From a bacterium (GTDB taxonomy: Bacteria > Cyanobacteriota > Vampirovibrionia > Gastranaerophilales > Gastranaerophilaceae): a DNA stretch of 35,290 bases. The notes below the pieces were generated by a model. The model searched no databases. It was not told where the DNA came from and saw only the letters and a list, made by a program, of their open reading frames with translations. A program made the translations under genes and the position numbers. Positions 32,001 through 35,290 of this stretch are shown here, piece by piece. Where the stretch lies: assembly GCA_017405375.1 (NCBI GenBank), contig JAFRAO010000042.1, positions 1 through 35,290 of the forward strand. Direction: 5' to 3'. Within the stretch, counting starts at the first letter, position 1; every line of letters begins with the position of its first letter.

Positions 32001-34945
32001 ACATTTGTTAATGTTGCGGTTCTGTCAAAATCAATTCCGTTTGTCGAGTGGTTTTGATTATACCCCGGCATATAAAGATACATACCGCCGCCTCTTGCGT
32101 AAACCCTATCATCAACAGCAGATACATTTATTATGTTTTCTTGTATAGTTGTATTAATAAATGTCGGGTCTAATATTGCACCTTGTGAATCATCATTGCC
32201 ATCTAAAGCAATACCTCCGCCTAAAGCATATATTGTACCATCATCAAGACTTCCCCAAGAATTTAGCCCGGCATGCTTTGTTGATGTTGCATTAATTTCG
32301 TTTCCTGTAATTTCAGCGTTATTTATTACAAATGATTGACTGCCGTTTTGATAAGTTCCGCCTGAGAGTGCATCAATACCGCCGCCAACTAAATAAACAG
32401 GAGAGTATTTTTTAGATGATGCGTTTGTAAAATTAATTCTGTTGGCGGTGATTATTATAGGATTATTAGACGTACCGTTTATACCAAACTGTCCTTGTGA
32501 TGCAGTGTATAAACCGCCGCCTCCAATATCTATGGCACGATAATTAAATCCGACATTTCTGCCTTGGTTACTTGCACCTAAAGTGAAGTTAATTACGTTA
32601 CCGATAATTGATGAATTACCCTTAATCATATCACCTGTATATGTTACATTAGGAGTATTTATACCGCCTTGTAACATAGCACCGCCGCCATAAGAACGCA
32701 ATGTGCCAAAACCTGCGGTATCATTCAAATAAACCTCTGTGGTTAAGCTGTTTTGAGATATATCAACGTTTTCTATATCGGAGTTCATTTGATATGACCA
32801 AATACCGCCGCCTGATACGGTTGATTCCGTTCTGTCATCATAAGCATAAACCGTTGTATCGTCATCAAAAAGAAGACCGTAAACTTGGTTGTTTGAAATT
32901 ATGGCATTATGGATAGGCATATCCTGAACATAATTACCGCTGAATCCGCCATAAGCATAAATACCGCCGCCCAATAAGTTAAGGTCGCCGCCATCCTCGC
33001 TATGAAGAACACCATTTGCAGTCAATTTGTTGTCACTTATTGAAATACTACTATTTGCTGAACCATCAATTACAAGATGTCCCCATTCAGAGAATATACC
33101 GCCGCCATGTAGTCTTTCGGTTCTTGTCAAAACGGTATCGCCTACCAAAAGAGTATTTCCATCGACAACAAATTCATCTCCTGATGAACTGTTAGAGAGT
33201 ATCAGGACGTTATCGTTATTGGTATTGCCTGTAATACCGTTTCTATAAATACCGCCGCCTTGCATAGTAATCAATACATAATCATTGTTTGATGCCGTGT
33301 TATCATAACTTGCACTGTTATTCTCAACAAGTGTATCTTTCAAAAAAACTCGACCGTCTCTTGCATAAAGACCTACACCTTGAATATCATAGCTGTCGCC
33401 TGCATTGTTTATTGTTCCGCCCATAGCGGCAAGATTTCCCTGTATTGTTGAGTCTGATATATTTATATCTGCACCGCCGGAATAAACACCAATACCCCTT
33501 GCATAATATTCTCCATTCGCCATTATGGCTGTATTATTTTTAATTTCGGAATCTATAACTGATACTATTCCGCTGCCAGCATTGAGACCAAGACCTACGG
33601 CTGAACCGTTTGCATAATTTACTGATACATTAGCAGCATTCAATTTTACATTGTTAAATGTTGCGTTTCCTGCGACAGAAGCATTTACACCCATAATCTG
33701 AATGCCTTGCTGATGGTCGAAATCAGAACCTTCAATATAAACTTTGTTCTCTCTAATTGTTGAATTTTTTACGTTAACTTCCTTGTCTGAAGATAAGCCG
33801 ACACCGTAGATTCGTATAGTATCACTTCCACCATGTTTAACTCCTTGTGACTGAAACTTGTTATTATCTATTGATGAATCTTCAATGTTTGTTTTGACAC
33901 TAAGGTTAATAAAACTACCCATAGCAGGAGAACTGTTAAGAGCTGTATTAGCATTGGCAGTGTTATAATTTAGACTTAAGTTACTAAAATTAAGAGTGTC
34001 TTTTAATGTATCTGTGTAATTTCCGCCTGCAATAATCAACCCTCCGCCACCACTAAGGGTATTTGTAAGGTTTTGCACGTTTTCATTAACATTCAAATTA
34101 TTAACATTCACAGTTGTCGGCTTGTCATATTGAGTACCTGTATTTGAGTCATAGTGGCTGTAGCCGAGACCTAAGTTAAGAAGAGTTCCTGCACCTGCCA
34201 TTGTGTTTTTGTTGATGTTACCCGTAATTGTCATGTCATAAGGACCTGAAGAATAACGATAATTACCATCATCATAATTGTGTATTCTGGGAACAGACGT
34301 ATTTACAGTTAAACCTAAATTATTCTCATCAACAGGATCAATGTTGTTAAAATTACGTTCAGTAATCGTTACATTAAAATCGAGATTCCCCAAAAAAGAG
34401 AGATTCTTGATTTGGGTATCACGACTTCCGAATGTAGCAATAGCATCTTCGGCATAAGATTTTACACCATTGCTATCCGTGAAACTTCGATCAAATCTAT
34501 AGAAATAGCCGGGATTAGATATTGATTCAGCAATTATATTGTGTTCACTATCTCTAAAAGCGTGATGGTAAACGGAATCGTGCCAATTATCTTCCCAATG
34601 GGCAGAAACAACATAAGGTTCATTATTGCTATTATATTCGGTATGCTCAGGTATCCATGATTTATATTGAACCACACCACCTTCAGCAGGCAATTTCCAC
34701 TGTATTTGTTCATCAATTACAATTATATCTTGAGAGGAAAGATAATTGTCGATTAAAGCACTTCTTCGCTCAGTGCCATAGTAAATTTTGCCGGCTTCTA
34801 CGTTATAATTACCAATTTTAAGTCTGTTTAGGTCTGCTGCATAAGCCACATTCATCGGCATTGTTGCAGATAAACTAATAAAGGTTGATGCTACCGTTGC
34901 AGCCACTAATAAATTCTTTTTTACGCTTCCTTTTGATTCCGCCAC
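26099..34945 (-). CDS. Giant Pmp-like autotransporter, about 2950 residues
   Basis: Type V secretion protein. The preferred start is a GTG at 34945 (MAESKGSVKKNLLVAATVAS), with GAGG (34955-34958) 9 nt upstream; in-frame ATGs at 34960 and 35005 lack a good ribosome site. The signal peptide ends near MNVAYA|ADL. The passenger has about seventeen G-G-G-[IL]-[YH] / GG[AS]IY motifs spaced through the first ~1450 residues (GGGIYRNG, GGGIYAYG, GGGMYLYM, GGGLYIQK), the chlamydial-Pmp beta-helix type. It then carries N-T-G-T-L-N-L/I-T-N-N-G rungs and a ~285-residue C-terminal barrel almost identical to that of 19456-24774, again with a polar tail (KDPSKTSDAKLNKTPELKK). It is likely a surface adhesin. 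It has its own promoter region (35079-35166). Confidence 0.93.
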   Translation of the reverse strand: MAESKGSVKKNLLVAATVASTFISLSATMPMNVAYAADLNRLKIGNYNVEAGKIYYGTERRSALIDNYLSSQDIIVIDEQIQWKLPAEGGVVQYKSWIPEHTEYNSNNEPYVVSAHWEDNWHDSVYHHAFRDSEHNIIAESISNPGYFYRFDRSFTDSNGVKSYAEDAIATFGSRDTQIKNLSFLGNLDFNVTITERNFNNIDPVDENNLGLTVNTSVPRIHNYDDGNYRYSSGPYDMTITGNINKNTMAGAGTLLNLGLGYSHYDSNTGTQYDKPTTVNVNNLNVNENVQNLTNTLSGGGGLIIAGGNYTDTLKDTLNFSNLSLNYNTANANTALNSSPAMGSFINLSVKTNIEDSSIDNNKFQSQGVKHGGSDTIRIYGVGLSSDKEVNVKNSTIRENKVYIEGSDFDHQQGIQIMGVNASVAGNATFNNVKLNAANVSVNYANGSAVGLGLNAGSGIVSVIDSEIKNNTAIMANGEYYARGIGVYSGGADINISDSTIQGNLAAMGGTINNAGDSYDIQGVGLYARDGRVFLKDTLVENNSASYDNTASNNDYVLITMQGGGIYRNGITGNTNNDNVLILSNSSSGDEFVVDGNTLLVGDTVLTRTERLHGGGIFSEWGHLVIDGSANSSISISDNKLTANGVLHSEDGGDLNLLGGGIYAYGGFSGNYVQDMPIHNAIISNNQVYGLLFDDDTTVYAYDDRTESTVSGGGIWSYQMNSDIENVDISQNSLTTEVYLNDTAGFGTLRSYGGGAMLQGGINTPNVTYTGDMIKGNSSIIGNVINFTLGASNQGRNVGFNYRAIDIGGGGLYTASQGQFGINGTSNNPIIITANRINFTNASSKKYSPVYLVGGGIDALSGGTYQNGSQSFVINNAEITGNEINATSTKHAGLNSWGSLDDGTIYALGGGIALDGNDDSQGAILDPTFINTTIQENIINVSAVDDRVYARGGGMYLYMPGYNQNHSTNGIDFDRTATLTNVDITDNEISVESNDGAYASGGGIYINTHYGQNKIVNIDGQNTASIKHNTINTTAIQTVAGEASSSAEGYGGGLYFYNDDGNDGKNYNRSLSIKDVAEISSNNVFASAEYDKARAGAFGGGLYIQKVKNESADTKFTLENTPILGNQVIATAKTAPIHHSENYTDPSTGQTEHYEWTENFSEAAGGGLHIWNSKAQILNSDIMYNSAKSVAAGAETEYSYGGGIYSKNSDLFLMKEGQVNNKMQIKGNKAAYGGGLYMYNTSSDLSNSSAYIVNANFEDNTATKNGGSIYADYSTLTIYDTNFLGNKAVNGGAIYADHSTINIYNDIDKNVMSFSENTATGKGSDIYLNHSTLNLYPGVDGVSNGIIFYGTIAGDADSVINQYNETGVIALSGTGQDYKGTYNLHSGDLTFLNNDNKATNYRFTTFGSGNGSLTLQNYLSDKTYINDVVTIDKMTTLESQGNQGIKLLVDFDASDSHSMDKITVNSVGSTTDTPGVYLKAINITKDGYISTATYLDGAARNNVRVRDDEIIATTEDFTYTFTPDLNTHGLLHIIREANPNPLTLAEAIQDEGNKNLTSYSFTKAGDYVNYDERGLGDLYYKDDMTRDFTIFGNGHDLDGNELDGVFTQAGQVLTVNNVPNVKNFGGAAIYVQPGIDDELNNIHLADGVANIVNTSFKGNTNDILNSGVVNLQSGNISFEKGIKDCAESSDSGVTNINGATVVLVDNAVIWQNALNINSGSLTAKAQNLEGTITNAGTLNLTGSLDKAILGEGTTNVNNNLILTYNPETYSQALIEGTLNLNNGTLDASGDNVINGFSIGTLTGNGNFSIDARIEELFADVDCLNIENNAPTGGTLTVNAINLLVDGQTADNVRDFEATVLYGGNTNLAISQELANTYNKTTKEQQTDEITANVSWTDTFGTKERTITRVLSAVKSEFGNVVDTLKLATTKSEWQEVGTKGDTLNLINTSDAFIEKSFNFDSATDVYTSSNDAGTTVGTLSINGFSVGDDLSTIDLNGKSGFTLGEGSTLNISNVKLTGNNTVITNNGGTLAFSNTNTIEGALTGTGTASNSGTLNITADNLGNALANTGTLNLGEGTLSKVISGTGAVNITGDVVNNAANTMTGAVNVAAGKTLSLGSATNDLFASASTITVNDGTTLNLQNGNVVTSETATAINNLVIADGAKVNVMTKWNDKINGALAGTTGGITVTSVDVKGTNGVVGTTDSYIMSTTLANSIALSNDLTLANAGSTTYNSLTYNSTTGSLSATKSKLVDAIQNTDVGERAAYAMTENETAGGQILEGVLKIQGNGNTIQSDATATASDAIQVGNGTAAGADLIMEDVNLGAIKTNGAEGAIVVKGGNQLEYKAATGNVSINGSDNGTGIYLQKDDTLGAATVTLNAEGGEINISDDIRSSSVDNVINFQGAKEINFSGTFDPATANINTTVNRSGAVYDEAITYNINAGGTLKYTNDSILWDPAHHTAPLMNTINFNGGALDTRNGVVTDFNLTNMSLTGTSSFYGDVDLANGTMDKFTITNAVTGGGTLNVAGFNLISDAPTVNTSINFTNDATLMNAVNYTGAQGLTALSPIYKYNVGYDNTNGNFDFTRYNSGGYGDFNPSVLAGSVAAQMGGYLTQLQSYDEAFYNMDMYMLMTKEQRTALKFKNQYAAADSGLLYDSSLARQERAEGWFRPYATFEKVGLRRGPKVENTAYGTYMGGESKMYDLGHGWDGMFGAYVGYNGSHQNYNGVSIYQNGGTLGLTGMAYKGNFFTGLTINAGASVAEASTMYGNEDLTMLMAGIASKTGYNFELADGKFIIQPSMLMSYSFVNTFDYTNAAGVRIDSDPLHAIQLQPELKFIGNLKNGWQPYASVAMVWNIMDDTKFKANDVALPEMSVKPYVKYGLGVRKTWGERLTGFFQTYLTNGGRNGVGLQAGFTWALGKDPSKTSDAKLNKTPELKKTQMNLSSSKIK
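26129..27243 (-). repeat. Duplicated autotransporter C-terminal region, copy 2
   Basis: Partner of 19486-20597. The passengers upstream differ strongly while these 1.1 kb are nearly the same, so the similarity ends near NVGYDNTNGNF. Boundaries approximate. Confidence 0.85.
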
Positions 34946-35078
34946 TTCTTTATTCCTCATTATTTTTTCATTGCTTTTAAATCTTTTGCACGACAAAAAC
35001 GGCATTCTTTTTTAATGTCGAAAATGTTGTATTTTTTATATACTTCACTCGCTATTCTCCAGATTTGTATTAACAAAT

Positions 35079-35166
35079 TTACAGTTTTGTTAATGAACAC
35101 CACTTCTTGCACAATAATTTTACCATAAATAGACAATAATGTACACATTATTACAGTTTTGTTAAT
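35079..35166. repeat. 16-bp direct repeats in the giant autotransporter leader
   Basis: TTACAGTTTTGTTAAT occurs exactly at 35079-35094 and 35151-35166, 72 bp apart. One copy lies in the leader and one just upstream of the -35. The first copy also joins an inverted pair TAACAAA (35071-35077) / TTTGTTA (35086-35092). These are candidate regulator sites. Confidence 0.6.
35117..35152 (-). promoter_or_regulatory. Promoter and palindromic operator of the giant autotransporter
   Basis: The minus strand has TGTACA (35145-35140), a 17-bp spacer and an extended -10 TG-G-TAAAAT (35122-35117 for the hexamer). A perfect dyad AATAATGT-AC-ACATTATT (35135-35152) covers the -35. The remaining upstream DNA to 35290 shows no gene. 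Confidence 0.5.
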
Positions 35167-35290
35167 AGTCTGCGAAAAGCCAATAATATCAACGGTTTTG
35201 ATTAATTTAAAAGAATGATTATTCTAATGATTAAACACATTTACAGAAGGCTTTGTTTCGTGTTATTATAGTTTTAATCGCAATATGTTA

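Noticed and set aside
26099..34945. CRISPR-like or tandem nucleotide repeats within the autotransporters
   Set aside because: The recurring GGCGG/accgccgcc blocks are codons of the GGGIY beta-helix motif at irregular distances; no constant repeat and spacer lengths.
34960..35148. 62-residue ORF ahead of the giant autotransporter
   Set aside because: It lies within the leader, its start is inside the promoter region, and no ribosome site is visible; possible leader peptide but unsupported.

Overview
The window is AT-rich and looks like a gut member of the Gastranaerophilales (non-photosynthetic 'Melainabacteria' relatives of Cyanobacteria). That call rests on the pseudopilin type at the left edge, the HU / PilZ / DUF6941-like / Skp neighbourhood, outer-membrane autotransporters that imply a diderm envelope, and strong GGAGG ribosome sites with very AT-rich spacers. 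It is an inference from family resemblance; no 16S or other marker is present.

Layout. (1) 1-830: 3' part of a pseudopilin gene and its terminator. (2) 0.9-7.5 kb: integrated-element territory. It holds an integrase fragment, a 23-nt tRNA-Gly 3' end flanked by two different sets of 11-bp-spaced direct repeats (a composite attachment site), an AbiF-type HEPN toxin preceded by its own promoter and a short hairpin RNA, an integrase with an internal HTH-like insertion, a DUF3987-type primase/helicase split by an in-frame TAA, an excisionase-like protein and a divergent repressor. (3) 7.7-14.1 kb: a compact module of two small FtsZ/tubulin-like proteins (one with an intact GTPase signature, one degenerate), a WG-repeat protein, a DivIVA/Cdv3-like coiled coil, a double AAA+ ATPase and a divergent WYL regulator. 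All three promoters of the module carry the same composite motif ACGWCC-N5-TGWCAG-N10-TATRMT. I consider this the best candidate for an undescribed system. (4) 14.1-16.0 kb: decayed phage-like replication genes (DnaB fragment, OB-fold protein, a small gene broken at an A-AAA-AAG site, a 41-bp repeat) and a uracil-DNA-glycosylase-like protein. (5) 16.1-18.9 kb: XRE regulator, lipoprotein, HU, PilZ protein and DUF6941-like protein. (6) 19.0-35.3 kb: an outer-membrane block of two large Pmp/beta-helix autotransporters (1772 and about 2950 residues) with almost identical C-terminal barrels, a small secreted protein, a pseudo-M48 protease and a Skp/OmpH chaperone.

How the genes work together. The left half is mobile and conflict-related: integration, plasmid-like replication, toxin/RNA pair, and perhaps the FtsZ-like module as cargo. 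The right half is a surface-protein locus in which Skp would chaperone the autotransporters through the periplasm. The right end of the integrated element was not found; no second copy of the tRNA-Gly core is visible in the window.
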